DNA of 64,000 nt from Embleya sp040605455. Lineage in GTDB: Bacteria; Actinomycetota; Actinomycetes; Streptomycetales; Streptomycetaceae. The notes beneath the pieces were generated by a model, which was given only the letters and a program-made list of their open reading frames with translations, ran no database searches and was not told the origin of the DNA. Below are positions 40,154 to 48,980 of this stretch, in pieces. Numbering within the stretch: the stretch's first letter is position 1; every line of letters starts with the position of its first letter. Made by a program: the position numbers and the translations under genes. The DNA lies in contig NZ_JBEXCV010000022.1 in the NCBI RefSeq assembly GCF_040605455.1, positions 1 through 64,000 of the forward strand, read 5' to 3'.

Positions 40154-42355
40154 ATGACCAAGCAGCCGGCGACTGTTCGCGTCGCACGATGGAGCGCCAC
40201 CCACCCGTGGCGGGCGATCACCATGTGGATCGCCTTCGTCGCCATCTGCCTGGTCGTCGGGGGCATGGTGGGCACCGAGAAGACCACCGCGGCGGACATG
40301 GGCACCGGCCAGTCCGGCCGGGCCGACGAGATCTCCCGGCAGTACGGCCTCGACGGCGCGGCGAGCGAGAACGTACTGATCACCGCCAAGAACGGCACGC
40401 TGGACCGGGCCGCGGCGGACAAGGTCGCCGCCGAGGTCACCACGAAGCTGCGGGCGCTGCCCGAGGTGGCCGACGTGGCCGCGCCGGTCCCGGCCGGCAA
40501 CGGCCGCGCGCTGCTGGTCCCGCTCACCATGAAGGGATCCGCCGACAAGGCCCAGGACCACATCGACCCGTTGCTGAAGGCGACGGCGAGTGTGCAGAAG
40601 GCGCACCCCGAGCTGCGGGTCGAGGAGATCGGCGACGCGTCGATCGGCAAGGGCATCCAGGACCAGATCGGCAAGGACCTCGGTCGGGCCGAACTGTTCA
40701 GCCTGCCGGTCACGTTGATCATCCTGATGGTCGCGTTCGGCGCGATGATCGCGGCCGCGGTGCCGGTGCTGCTGGCCATCTCGGCGGTCGGCGCCTCGAT
40801 CGGCCTGTACGGCCTCGCCTCCGCCGTCTTCCCGGACTCGGGCACCGTCTCCAGCGTGATCACCATGATGGGCATGGCGGTCGGCGTCGACTACTCGCTC
40901 TTCTACGTCAAGCGTGAGCGCGAGGAGCGGGCCAAGGGCCGCGGCCGGATCGACGCGATCGAGATCGCCGCCGCCACCTCCGGGCACGCCGTGGTGGTCT
41001 CCGCGATTGCGGTGGCCGTCTCGATGGCCGGCATGTACATCGCCGACGACGCGGTCTTCTCCAGCCTGGCCACCGGCGGCATCATCGTGGTCGCGGTCGC
41101 CATGATCGGCTCGCTCACCGTGCTGCCCGCGCTGCTGGCCAAGCTGGGCAACCGGATCGACCGGCCGCGAATCCCGATCCTGTGGCGGCTGACCGCCCGC
41201 GAGGACCGCGAGCCGCGCGTGTGGAAGGCGCTGCTGCGTCCCGCGCTGAACCACCCCGCGATCACCCTCGCGGTCTCGGTGCTCGCCCTGGGCGCGCTGG
41301 CCCTGCCGGCCTTCGGGATGAAACTGCAGAACACCTCCAGCGACGACTTCCCGCGCTCGATGTCCACGATGCAGACCTACGACCGGATGACCGACGCCTA
41401 CCCGAGCAAGCACAACCCGTACAACCTGCTCGCGCTGGCTCCGCTCGGCAAGGAGAAGGAGACCCGCGCCGCGCTGGACAAGGCGGTCGCGCAGACCCGC
41501 GACAACCCGCTGTTCGCCCAGGACCCGGTCGAGGTGCTGGTCTCGAAGGACGGGCGCGCGTTCAAGGCGGACGTCATCACCCCGCACATCTCCAGCTCCG
41601 AGGAAGCCAAGACCGCGCTGAAGCAACTGCGCGAGAGCGTGCTGCCGAACACCGTCGGCAAGGTGGCGGGCGCGGAGTTCGCGGTCTCCGGTGAGACGGC
41701 CGAGAACAAGGACTTCGCCGACCATGTGCAGGACAAGCTGCCGCTGGTGATCGGCTTCGTGCTGCTGCTGACCTTCGTGATGATGTCGGTGACCTTCCGC
41801 TCGGTGGTCGTCGCGCTCACCGCGATCGCGATCAACCTGCTCTCCGCGCTGGCCTCCTTCGGCTTCCTGGTCGTGGTCTTCCAGCACACCTGGGCCGAGG
41901 GGATCCTGGACTTCAACTCCAGCGGCGCGATCATCTCCTGGCTGCCACTGTTCCTGTTCGTGGTCCTGTTCGGCCTCTCGATGGACTACCACGTCTTCGT
42001 GGTCAGCCGGATCCGCGAGGCGGCCATGCAGGGGATGTCCACCAAGGCCGCGGTCGAGAAGGGCATCACCGGCTCGGCCGGCGTGATCACCAGCGCGGCG
42101 CTCGTGATGGTCTCGGTGTTCGTGGTCTTCGGCACGCTGAGCATGCTGGACATGAAGCAGATGGGCATCGGCCTGGCCGCCGCGGTCCTGATCGACGCGA
42201 TCGTGGTCCGCATCGTGATCCTGCCCTCGCTGATGACGCTCCTGGGCAGGGCCAACTGGTGGCCCAGCCGGATCCCGCGCATCCACGCCCCGCAGCACGC
42301 GGCGCCGCAGTACCCCACCGACCACGAGCCGCACGTCTACCAGCGCCAACTCTGA
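40154..42355 (+). CDS. MMPL-family (RND) transporter
   Basis: The 733-residue protein has two copies of an RND half: membrane segment (about 24-44), large periplasmic-side loop, then five segments; and the same again from about 375. MGMAVGVDYSLFYVKREREE and LFGLSMDYHVFVVSRIREAA are the two GxxxDY(S/H) proton-relay motifs of MMPL proteins. The family exports lipids, polyketides or other hydrophobic molecules. No shared operator was found upstream (a weak GACAG/CTGTC repeat is at 40103-40119), so it may be regulated separately. It could export or import sterol-like compounds; this is inference. ATG 40154 follows GAGGGGA. Confidence 0.9.
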   Translation: MTKQPATVRVARWSATHPWRAITMWIAFVAICLVVGGMVGTEKTTAADMGTGQSGRADEISRQYGLDGAASENVLITAKNGTLDRAAADKVAAEVTTKLRALPEVADVAAPVPAGNGRALLVPLTMKGSADKAQDHIDPLLKATASVQKAHPELRVEEIGDASIGKGIQDQIGKDLGRAELFSLPVTLIILMVAFGAMIAAAVPVLLAISAVGASIGLYGLASAVFPDSGTVSSVITMMGMAVGVDYSLFYVKREREERAKGRGRIDAIEIAAATSGHAVVVSAIAVAVSMAGMYIADDAVFSSLATGGIIVVAVAMIGSLTVLPALLAKLGNRIDRPRIPILWRLTAREDREPRVWKALLRPALNHPAITLAVSVLALGALALPAFGMKLQNTSSDDFPRSMSTMQTYDRMTDAYPSKHNPYNLLALAPLGKEKETRAALDKAVAQTRDNPLFAQDPVEVLVSKDGRAFKADVITPHISSSEEAKTALKQLRESVLPNTVGKVAGAEFAVSGETAENKDFADHVQDKLPLVIGFVLLLTFVMMSVTFRSVVVALTAIAINLLSALASFGFLVVVFQHTWAEGILDFNSSGAIISWLPLFLFVVLFGLSMDYHVFVVSRIREAAMQGMSTKAAVEKGITGSAGVITSAALVMVSVFVVFGTLSMLDMKQMGIGLAAAVLIDAIVVRIVILPSLMTLLGRANWWPSRIPRIHAPQHAAPQYPTDHEPHVYQRQL

Positions 42356-42377
42356 TCGCACGGCGCCACCGCCGTCC

Positions 42378-42433
42378 GCGAACCCCGAAGGGCGCGACCA
42401 CCGAACCCGGTGATCGCGCCCTTCGGGGTTCGC
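42378..42433. terminator. 20-bp perfect bidirectional terminator
   Basis: GCGAACCCCGAAGGGCGCGA (42378-42397) and its exact inverse (42414-42433) flank a 16-nt loop that itself contains CACCG/CGGTG. It is between the convergent MMPL and fadA6 genes. Confidence 0.9.
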
Positions 42434-42454
42434 CTCGCGAGGTCCGACGCCGGG

Positions 42455-43621
42455 TCAGCCCAGGCGTTCGATGATGGTGACGTTGGCCTGGCCGCCGCCC
42501 TCGCACATGGTCTGCAGGCCGTAGCGGCCTCCCGTGCGCTCCAGGTGGTGGAGCAGGGTGGTCATCAACCGGGCGCCGGTGGCGCCGAGCGGGTGGCCCA
42601 GGGCGATCGCGCCGCCGTTGGGGTTGACCTTCTCGTGTGGGGCCTTGATGTCCTTCATCCAGGACAGCACCACCGGCGCGAACGCCTCGTTGATCTCGAC
42701 CGCGTCGATGTCGTCGATGCCCAAGCCGGACTTGGCGAAGGCGTACTCCGTGGCCGGGATCGGGGCGGAGAGCATCTCGATCGGGGACGCGCCACGCACG
42801 CTCATGTGGTGGATCCGGGCGCGCGGGGTGAGGCCGTACTGCTTCAGGGCGCGCTCGGAGACGATCAGCAGCGCCGCCGCCCCGTCGGAGATCTGCGACG
42901 CGACGGCCGCGGTCATCCGGCCGCCCTCCATCAGCACCTTCAGCTCGGCCATCTTCGCCGGCGTGGTGCCCCGGCGCGGCGGCTCGTCGACCGAGACCAG
43001 CGTGCCGTCCACGTCGATCGGCGCGATCTCCTTCTCGAACCACCCGTTGTCGATCGCGTGCAGGGCGCGCTCGTGCGACGCGAGCGCGAAGCGCTCCATC
43101 TCCTCGCGGGAGATGTCCCACCGCTTCGCGATCAGCTCGGCGCCGTGGAACTGGTCGACCGGCTCGTCGCCGTAGCGCGCCGCCCAGCCCTTCGAGCCGG
43201 AGAACGGGTCGGAGAAGCCGAGCGGCACGGCCGAGGTCATCGCCGATCCGATCGGGATCTGGTTCATGCTCTGCACGCCGCCGGCCACGACCACGTCCTG
43301 GGTGCCGGACATCACGCCCTGCGCCGCGAAGTGGATCGCCTGCTGCGACGAGCCGCACTGCCGGTCGATGGTGACCCCGGGCACCGCCTCGCTGTAGCCC
43401 GCGGCCAGCCACGCGGTGCGGGCGATGTCGCCGGCCTGCGGGCCGATGGTGTCCACACAGCCGAACACCACGTCCTCGACCACGTCCGGGTCGATCCCGC
43501 TGCGCTCGACCAGGGCCTTGATCGCGTGGGCGCCCAGGTCGGCCGGGTGTACCCCGGCCAGGCTGCCCTTCTTGCGGCCGACCGGCGTGCGGACCGCGTC
43601 GACGATGTATGCCTCGGCCAC
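42455..43621 (-). CDS. fadA6: FadA6-like thiolase
   Basis: The 388-residue thiolase starts at GTG 43621 (VAEAYIVDAVRTPVGRKKGS). The nucleophilic Cys is in DRQCGSSQQAIHF (about 90), the active-site His in NPNGGAIALGHPLGATGA (about 345) and the second Cys in QTMCEGGGQANV (about 375). The length and the GVQSMNQIPIGSAMTSAVPL segment closely follow mycobacterial FadA6 (Rv3556c), the thiolase that releases the first beta-oxidation product after ring C opening. It is divergent from the fadE31-like operon with operator site 8 between. An AAGGGGGCCCCA stretch gives the ribosome site. Confidence 0.9.
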   Translation of the reverse strand: MAEAYIVDAVRTPVGRKKGSLAGVHPADLGAHAIKALVERSGIDPDVVEDVVFGCVDTIGPQAGDIARTAWLAAGYSEAVPGVTIDRQCGSSQQAIHFAAQGVMSGTQDVVVAGGVQSMNQIPIGSAMTSAVPLGFSDPFSGSKGWAARYGDEPVDQFHGAELIAKRWDISREEMERFALASHERALHAIDNGWFEKEIAPIDVDGTLVSVDEPPRRGTTPAKMAELKVLMEGGRMTAAVASQISDGAAALLIVSERALKQYGLTPRARIHHMSVRGASPIEMLSAPIPATEYAFAKSGLGIDDIDAVEINEAFAPVVLSWMKDIKAPHEKVNPNGGAIALGHPLGATGARLMTTLLHHLERTGGRYGLQTMCEGGGQANVTIIERLG

Positions 43622-43724
43622 TGGGGCCCCCTTGATCCTCGATTGTTCGACTGACGATTTCCCTCGCCCGCGTGTCCGATCGCACGCCGCCCACGGTGTC
43701 GCCACACCGCATGGAACGGTTAAC

Positions 43725-43739
43725 CTGACGACCCGTCAG
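43725..43739. promoter_or_regulatory. Shared palindromic operator, site 8 (CTGACGACCCGTCAG)
   Basis: Perfect arms; CTGACG/CGTCAG gives 6-bp arms. It lies between fadA6 (start 43621) and the fadE pair (start 43812). Confidence 0.77.
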
Positions 43740-43811
43740 TTATGCTACCCGTGTCCGACCGGGTTTCGACCTGTGTGTCCTCGGTCTCACACCCGTCGAG
43801 GGAGTCGCCCA

Positions 43812-44954
43812 GTGGATCTCGAATTCACCGAGCAGGAGCAGGAGTTCCGCCGGGAGGTGCGTGCTTGGCTGACCGCCAACGTGCCCGCCGAACCACTGCC
43901 GTCGATGGACACGCGGGAGGGCTTCCTGGCTCACCAGGCGTGGGAGCGCAAGCTCTTCGACGCGCACTGGGCGGTGGTGTCCTGGCCGAAGGAGTACGGC
44001 GGCCGCGAGGCCGGCCTGACCGAATGGCTGATCTTCGAGGAGGAGTACTACCGCGCCGGCGCCCCGGGCCGGGTCAGCCAGAACGGCATCTTCCTGTTCG
44101 CGCCGACGGTCTTCGAATTCGGCAGCAAGGAGCAGCAGGACCGCTACCTGCCGAAAATGGCCTCCGGCGAGGAGATCTGGGTCCAGGGCTGGTCCGAGCC
44201 GGAGGCCGGCTCCGACCTGGCCAACGTGCGCTCGCGCGCCGACCGCGACGACGAGCGCGGCGGGTGGCTGCTGAACGGGCAGAAGATCTGGAGTTCGCGC
44301 GGCACGTACGGACACCGCCTGTTCGGCCTGTTCCGCACCGACCCCGAGGCACAGCGGCACCGCGGCCTGACCTACTTCATGGTCGACCTCGCCGCCGCGG
44401 GCGTGACCGTACGGCCGATCCCACAGCTGGACGGGGAGCCGGGCTTCGCCGAGGTCTTCCTGGACGATGTCTTCGTACCGGACGCCGACGTACTCGGCGG
44501 GGTGAACGAGGGCTGGAAGATCATGATCGCCACCACCGGCAGCGAGCGCGGCCTCAACCTGCGCAGCCCGGGCCGCTTCGTGGCGCCCGCGAACAAGCTG
44601 ATCGACCTGTACAAGCAGGACCCACGCCCGGCCGAGCGGGACGCGGTGGTGCGCGCGTGGATGGACGCCGAGGCGTACCGGCTCTTCACCTTCGGCACGG
44701 TCACCAAACTCCAGGCGGGCGGCGCGATCGGCGCGGATTCCTCGATCAACAAGGTCTTCTGGTCCGAGATGGACGTCGAGCTGCACGCGACCGCACTGCG
44801 CCTGCTCGGCGAGGCGGGTGAGTTGGACGACGGCGACGGCGGCTGGCTGGACGGCTACCTCTTCGCGCTCGGCGGCCCGATCTACGCCGGCACCAACGAG
44901 ATCCAGCGGAACACGATCGCCGAACGCATCCTCGGCCTGCCCCGAGCGAAGTAG
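43812..44954 (+). CDS. fadE31: FadE31-like acyl-CoA dehydrogenase
   Basis: The 380-residue FadE begins at GTG 43812 (VDLEFTEQEQEFRREVRAWL). FEEEYYRAGAPGRVSQNGIF, WVQGWSEPEAGSDLANVRSR, GLFRTDPEAQRHRGLTYFMV and the ending FALGGPIYAGTNEIQRNTIA match mycobacterial FadE31 as I remember it. The GTNE(I)Q motif is intact. FadE31-33 act late in ring C/D degradation. It is followed after 13 bp by a second FadE that probably forms a heteromer with it. Confidence 0.86.
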   Translation: MDLEFTEQEQEFRREVRAWLTANVPAEPLPSMDTREGFLAHQAWERKLFDAHWAVVSWPKEYGGREAGLTEWLIFEEEYYRAGAPGRVSQNGIFLFAPTVFEFGSKEQQDRYLPKMASGEEIWVQGWSEPEAGSDLANVRSRADRDDERGGWLLNGQKIWSSRGTYGHRLFGLFRTDPEAQRHRGLTYFMVDLAAAGVTVRPIPQLDGEPGFAEVFLDDVFVPDADVLGGVNEGWKIMIATTGSERGLNLRSPGRFVAPANKLIDLYKQDPRPAERDAVVRAWMDAEAYRLFTFGTVTKLQAGGAIGADSSINKVFWSEMDVELHATALRLLGEAGELDDGDGGWLDGYLFALGGPIYAGTNEIQRNTIAERILGLPRAK

Positions 44955-44967
44955 AAGGATTCCGACG

Positions 44968-45996
44968 ATGCGCCTCGCATACACCGAAGACCAGGAACTG
45001 TTCCGCGACACGGTCCGCGACTTCCTCGCCGACCGGTGCACCGGCACGGACGTACGCGCCGCGTGGGCCGCCGACAGCGCGATCTCCGCGCGCTGGGCCG
45101 AACTCGCCAAGGTCGGCGTGACCGGCATCGTGGTCCCCGAGGAGCACGACGGCCTGGGCATGGGCGACGAGGAACTGGCCGCCGTGCTCGTCGAGACCGG
45201 CTACGCCGCGCTGCCCGAACCGCTGCTCGAATCGGCGGTCGCGGTCGGCCTGCTCGCCGAGTTCGCGGCCGACGCCGGGTGGTTGGCCGAGATCGCGGCC
45301 GGTCGGGCCACCGCGTCGGTACTGCTGCCCGGCCGGCGGCTCGCGGTCGAGGCGGCCGCCGCCGACGTGCTGGTGATCGGGCTGGCCAACGGCGACCTGC
45401 ATGTGACCACCCCGGGCGACTGCGAGCTCACCGCACAACGTTCCGTCGACCGCAGCCGCAAGCTCTACACCGTCGGCTTCCAGCCGACCCCGAAGACCCT
45501 GGTGGCCTCCGGCGCACAGCGGGCGCTGGCCCGCGCGGCGAACCGCGGCGCGCTCGGCGCGGCGGCGCAACTGCTGGGGCTGACCCGGCGGATGCTCGAC
45601 ATGACGGTGGACTACGCCAAGCAGCGGGTCCAGCGCGGCGTGCGGATCGGCACCCACCAGTCGGTCCAGCACCACCTGGCCAACGTGCTGATCAAGCTGG
45701 AGTTCGCCCGCCCGGTGGTGCTGCGTGCGGCCTACTCGCTCGCCCGCGACCTGCCCTCGGCGGACCGCGACGTGTCGATGGCGAAGATCTACGCGGGCGA
45801 GGCGGCCGACCTGGCGGCCCGCAACTGCCTCCAGGTGCACGGCGCGATCGGCTACACCGAGGAGCACGATCTCCAGTTGTTCATGAAGCGCGCCTGGGCA
45901 CTGGGCGCCGCGTGGGGCGACGCGGGCGAACACCGCGACCGCGTCGCAGCCGACCTGCTCGGCGCCGCGCCGGCGCCCACGACGCCCTCGTACTGA
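44968..45996 (+). CDS. FadE32/33-like acyl-CoA dehydrogenase
   Basis: The 342-residue FadE starts MRLAYTEDQELFRDTVRDFL. It is shorter than its partner, with VTGIVVPEEHDGLGMGDEEL, YAKQRVQRGVRIGTHQSVQH and LQVHGAIGYTEEHDLQLFMK; the classical GTxE ending is missing. This suits the small subunit of an alpha2beta2 enzyme with the preceding FadE31-like protein, as for FadE31-FadE32. AAGGATTCC precedes ATG 44968 and a hairpin follows at 46044. Confidence 0.83.
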   Translation: MRLAYTEDQELFRDTVRDFLADRCTGTDVRAAWAADSAISARWAELAKVGVTGIVVPEEHDGLGMGDEELAAVLVETGYAALPEPLLESAVAVGLLAEFAADAGWLAEIAAGRATASVLLPGRRLAVEAAAADVLVIGLANGDLHVTTPGDCELTAQRSVDRSRKLYTVGFQPTPKTLVASGAQRALARAANRGALGAAAQLLGLTRRMLDMTVDYAKQRVQRGVRIGTHQSVQHHLANVLIKLEFARPVVLRAAYSLARDLPSADRDVSMAKIYAGEAADLAARNCLQVHGAIGYTEEHDLQLFMKRAWALGAAWGDAGEHRDRVAADLLGAAPAPTTPSY

Positions 45997-46043
45997 CACC
46001 CGAGACCCGGACGACGCAAGAGGCGGCCGTCGTCCGACCGAGC

Positions 46044-46069
46044 CCCCGACCCACCTCGGTGGGTCGGGG
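46044..46069. terminator. Hairpin between convergent fadE and crotonase genes
   Basis: CCCCGACCCACC (46044-46055) pairs exactly with GGTGGGTCGGGG (46058-46069). Confidence 0.75.
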
Positions 46070-46081
46070 CCCTCGGCGCGG

Positions 46082-46858
46082 TCAGCGGACCCGGTAGTCC
46101 TTCGTGCGGGTCTGGAAGAGGCCGGCCTGGTCGGACCAGTCGAGGTTGCCCAGTTCGATCATGTGGGGGGCCATGCTCAGGGCCTGGGCGCGGGTGAGGT
46201 CGCGGGCTGCCCAGATGGAGCGCACCGAGCCCTGGACGCCGTGTGGAGGGTAGGAGGCGATGGTTTCGGCGGCCCACCGGGCGGTGTCGAGCAACTCGGC
46301 GGCCGGTACCACCTGGGACACCAATCCCGTTTCGTAGGCGCGCTTGGCGCTCATCCGCTCGGCGTTGCCCAGCAGGGTGAGCCGCATGACCTCGCCGAGC
46401 GGCATGCGCTGCGCGAGGTGCATCGACTCGAAGCCGGACACCATGCCGTATGTGGTGTGCGGGTCGAAGAAGGTCGCCTCCTCCGCCGCGATCACGAACT
46501 CGCACTCGCCCAGCAGGTAGAACGCGCCGCCGCAGGCCATCCCGTTCACCGCGACGATGACCGGCTTCCACAGGTCGGAGAACTTCGGTCCCACCTTGAG
46601 CATCGGGTCGTCCATCATGTACGGCGACGACGGCTGCGGGATGTCCACACCCCGGTCGATCCCGGTACAGAACGCCTTGTCGCCCGCGCCGGTGAGCACC
46701 ACACACCGCACGTCGTCGTCGTGCCGCAGCTCACGCCACAGCGAGTGCAGTTCGTCGATCATGGTGATGTCGAACGCGTTGTGCCGGTTCGGCCGGTTCA
46801 ACGTCACCCACGCGACGCCGTTCTCCTGCTCGTAGCCCAGCGTCTCGAACTTGCGCAT
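46082..46858 (-). CDS. Enoyl-CoA hydratase/isomerase family protein
   Basis: The 258-residue crotonase starts MRKFETLGYEQENGVAWVTL. It has LNRPNRHNAFDITMIDELHS, AFCTGIDRGVDIPQPSSPYM (extended first oxyanion loop), AVNGMACGGAFYLLGECEFV and FDPHTTYGMVSGFESMHLAQ; a His and Thr stand where many hydratases have a catalytic Glu, so hydration is not certain. It is divergent from fadD3 with operator site 9 between them. Confidence 0.86.
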   Translation of the reverse strand: MRKFETLGYEQENGVAWVTLNRPNRHNAFDITMIDELHSLWRELRHDDDVRCVVLTGAGDKAFCTGIDRGVDIPQPSSPYMMDDPMLKVGPKFSDLWKPVIVAVNGMACGGAFYLLGECEFVIAAEEATFFDPHTTYGMVSGFESMHLAQRMPLGEVMRLTLLGNAERMSAKRAYETGLVSQVVPAAELLDTARWAAETIASYPPHGVQGSVRSIWAARDLTRAQALSMAPHMIELGNLDWSDQAGLFQTRTKDYRVR

Positions 46859-46944
46859 GCCTCAGCCCTCAATCATCGGTGACCACCACGTCGCGGTGGT
46901 CTGCGTCTCGATCGCCGTGATGCCGCTTCCCAGGCCGCCATGAT

Positions 46945-46959
46945 CTGACGTACCGTCAG
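46945..46959. promoter_or_regulatory. Shared palindromic operator, site 9 (CTGACGTACCGTCAG)
   Basis: Perfect arms; CTGACG(G) and CCGTCAG with TAC at the centre. It is 87 bp before the crotonase start and 35 bp before the fadD3 start, close to where a promoter would be. Confidence 0.77.
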
Positions 46960-46993
46960 GTTCAATCAACCTCTGGCCTCTCCGGGAGCGATC

Positions 46994-48625
46994 ATGCAAG
47001 GGGACCTTGAGTGGGGGAGCATCCCTGCTCTCGTCGACAGTGCGGCGGACCGCTTCGGTGACCGTGAGGCCGTGGTGGACGGCAATGTACGGGTCGGCTA
47101 CGCGGAACTGCGGGACCGCGTCCGGCGTGCCGCCGGTGCCGTCATCGCGGCGGGTGTGGACAAGGGCGATCGAGTCGGCATCTGGGCGCCGAACTCGCTG
47201 GACTGGATCGTGTCCGCGCTCGGTGCGCTGACCGCGGGCGCGGTCGTGGTGCCGATGAACACCCGGTACAAGGGTGCGGAGGCCAAGTACGTACTGGCCA
47301 AGACGCACGCCAGGCTGCTGTTCGTCTCGGGCACGTTCCTCGGTTCGTCCTATGTCGGCATGCTTCGCCAGGCGGCCGGCGGGGCGGCGGAGGGCCGGGC
47401 GTTCGCGGACCTGCCCGAGTTGGAACGGGTGGTCGTGCTCGCCGACACCGCGCCGGACGACTGCGTCGCGTGGGGGGACTTCCTGGCCGGCGGCGACCGG
47501 ATCTCCGCCGCCGAGGTGGACGCCCGCAAGGCGAGCGTCACCCCCGACGACATCGGCGACATCATCTTCACCTCCGGCACCACCGGGCAGCCCAAGGGCG
47601 TGATGACCACCCAGGCGCAGACGTTGCGCGTGTTCGACACGTGGGCGTCGGTGGTCGGCGTCACCGAGGGCGACCGGTACCTGATCGTCAGCCCGTTCTT
47701 CCACACCTTCGGGTACAAGGCGGGGATCATCGCGAGCCTGATCAAGGGCGCCACGATGATTCCGCAGGCGGTCTTCGACCTGGACGCCACGATGGCGGTG
47801 ATCCAGCAGGAGAAGGTCACCGTGCTACCGGGCGCGCCGACGATCTACACCTCGCTCCTGGACGCGGTGGCGCGCGAGGGGGCCGGCAAGTACGACCTGT
47901 CCTCGCTGCGGCTCGCGGTCACCGGCGCGGCGGCGGTGCCGTTGTCCCTGGTCACCCGGATGGCGCAGGAACTGGGCTTCGACTCGGTGCTCACCGCGTA
48001 CGGGCTGACCGAGTCGTGTGGCACGGCCACCATGTGCCGGCAGGGCGACTCGGCCGAGGTCATCTCGTCCACCTCCGGGCGGGCCATTCCCGGCGTGGAG
48101 GTGATCACCACGGACGCGGACGGCAAGCCGACGCCGGTCGGCGAGTCCGGCGAGGTGTGGGTGCGTGGGTACAACGTGATGAAGGGCTACTTCGAGGACC
48201 CGGAGGAGACCGCCAAGGCGATCGACGCCGACGGCTGGCTGCACACGGGCGACGTGGGCGTGCTGGACGAGCAGGGCAACCTGCGGATCACCGACCGGAT
48301 CAAGGACATGTTCATCGTCGGCGGCTTCAACGCCTACCCGGCGGAGATCGAGTCGGTGCTCGCGGGGCACCCGGCGATATCGGAGGCCGCGGTGGTCGGT
48401 GTGCCGGACGCGCGGATGGGCGAGGTGGGCAAGGCGTACCTGCTGCTGCGGCCGGGGGCGGAGGTCACGGCCGAGGAGGTCATCGCGTTCTGCCGGCAGG
48501 AGATGGCGAACTACAAGGTGCCTCGGGCGGTGGAGTTCGTCACCGAGTTGCCGCGGAATCCGGGTGGGAAGGTGTTGAAGTTCGAGCTTCGGGCGCGGGC
48601 TGCGGAGGAGGCGGCGCGTCGTTGA
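46994..48625 (+). CDS. fadD3: FadD3-like HIP-CoA synthetase
   Basis: The 543-residue adenylate-forming enzyme has DIIFTSGTTGQPKGVMTT (P-loop, about 190-207), FFHTFGYKAGIIASLIKGAT, LTAYGLTESCGTATMC, GWLHTGDVGVLDEQGNLRI, TDRIKDMFIVGGFNAYPAEI and a C-terminal Lys in PRNPGGKVLKFELR. FFH(T/N)FGYKAGI and VVVPMNTRYKGAEA recall mycobacterial FadD3 (Rv3561), which joins CoA to HIP and starts ring C/D degradation. It stands alone behind operator site 9 and ends at a repeat array. It is about 40 residues longer than FadD3, mainly in the middle (about 115-165). Confidence 0.88.
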   Translation: MQGDLEWGSIPALVDSAADRFGDREAVVDGNVRVGYAELRDRVRRAAGAVIAAGVDKGDRVGIWAPNSLDWIVSALGALTAGAVVVPMNTRYKGAEAKYVLAKTHARLLFVSGTFLGSSYVGMLRQAAGGAAEGRAFADLPELERVVVLADTAPDDCVAWGDFLAGGDRISAAEVDARKASVTPDDIGDIIFTSGTTGQPKGVMTTQAQTLRVFDTWASVVGVTEGDRYLIVSPFFHTFGYKAGIIASLIKGATMIPQAVFDLDATMAVIQQEKVTVLPGAPTIYTSLLDAVAREGAGKYDLSSLRLAVTGAAAVPLSLVTRMAQELGFDSVLTAYGLTESCGTATMCRQGDSAEVISSTSGRAIPGVEVITTDADGKPTPVGESGEVWVRGYNVMKGYFEDPEETAKAIDADGWLHTGDVGVLDEQGNLRITDRIKDMFIVGGFNAYPAEIESVLAGHPAISEAAVVGVPDARMGEVGKAYLLLRPGAEVTAEEVIAFCRQEMANYKVPRAVEFVTELPRNPGGKVLKFELRARAAEEAARR

Positions 48626-48649
48626 GGGCGGGGCGTTGGGGTTGCTTTT

Positions 48650-48960
48650 GGCCTCAAGCGCCGGCCGGGCTGAGCGGCCTCAAGCGCCGGCCAGGCTGGG
48701 TTCGCCTCAAGCGCCGGCGGGGCTGGGTGGCCTCATGCGCCGGCCGGGCTGGGTTCGCCTCAAGCGCCGGCGGGGCTGGGTGGCCTCATGCGCCGGCGGG
48801 GCTGGGTGGCCTCATGCGCCGGCCGGGCTGAGTGGCCTCATGCGCCGGCCGGGCTGGGTGGCCTCATGCGCCGGCCGGGCTGGGTTCGCCTCAAGCGCCG
48901 GCGGGGCTGGGTGGCCTCATGCGCCGGCCGGGCTGTTGGTCCGGCCGGCGTTTGAGGGCG
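48650..48960. repeat. Array of 11 GC-rich 26-27 bp repeats
   Basis: Eleven tandem units of the type GGCCTCA(A/T)GCGCCGGC and C/G-GGGCTGGGT run from 48650 to 48935. Seven begin GGCCTCA(T) or GGCCTCAAG, three begin CGCCTCAAG. They end with an inverted half, CCGGCCGGCGTTTGAGG (48941-48957). Single copies occur at 29176 and 29236. It lies exactly between the convergent fadD3 and crotonase stops, so each unit may once have been part of a terminator. Confidence 0.85.
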
Positions 48961-48980
48961 AATCCGGTTGGGGCGGGGAG

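Noticed and set aside
48650..48960. CRISPR array
   Set aside because: The repeats are contiguous with no spacers of constant length, and no cas gene lies nearby. It is a simple tandem repeat.
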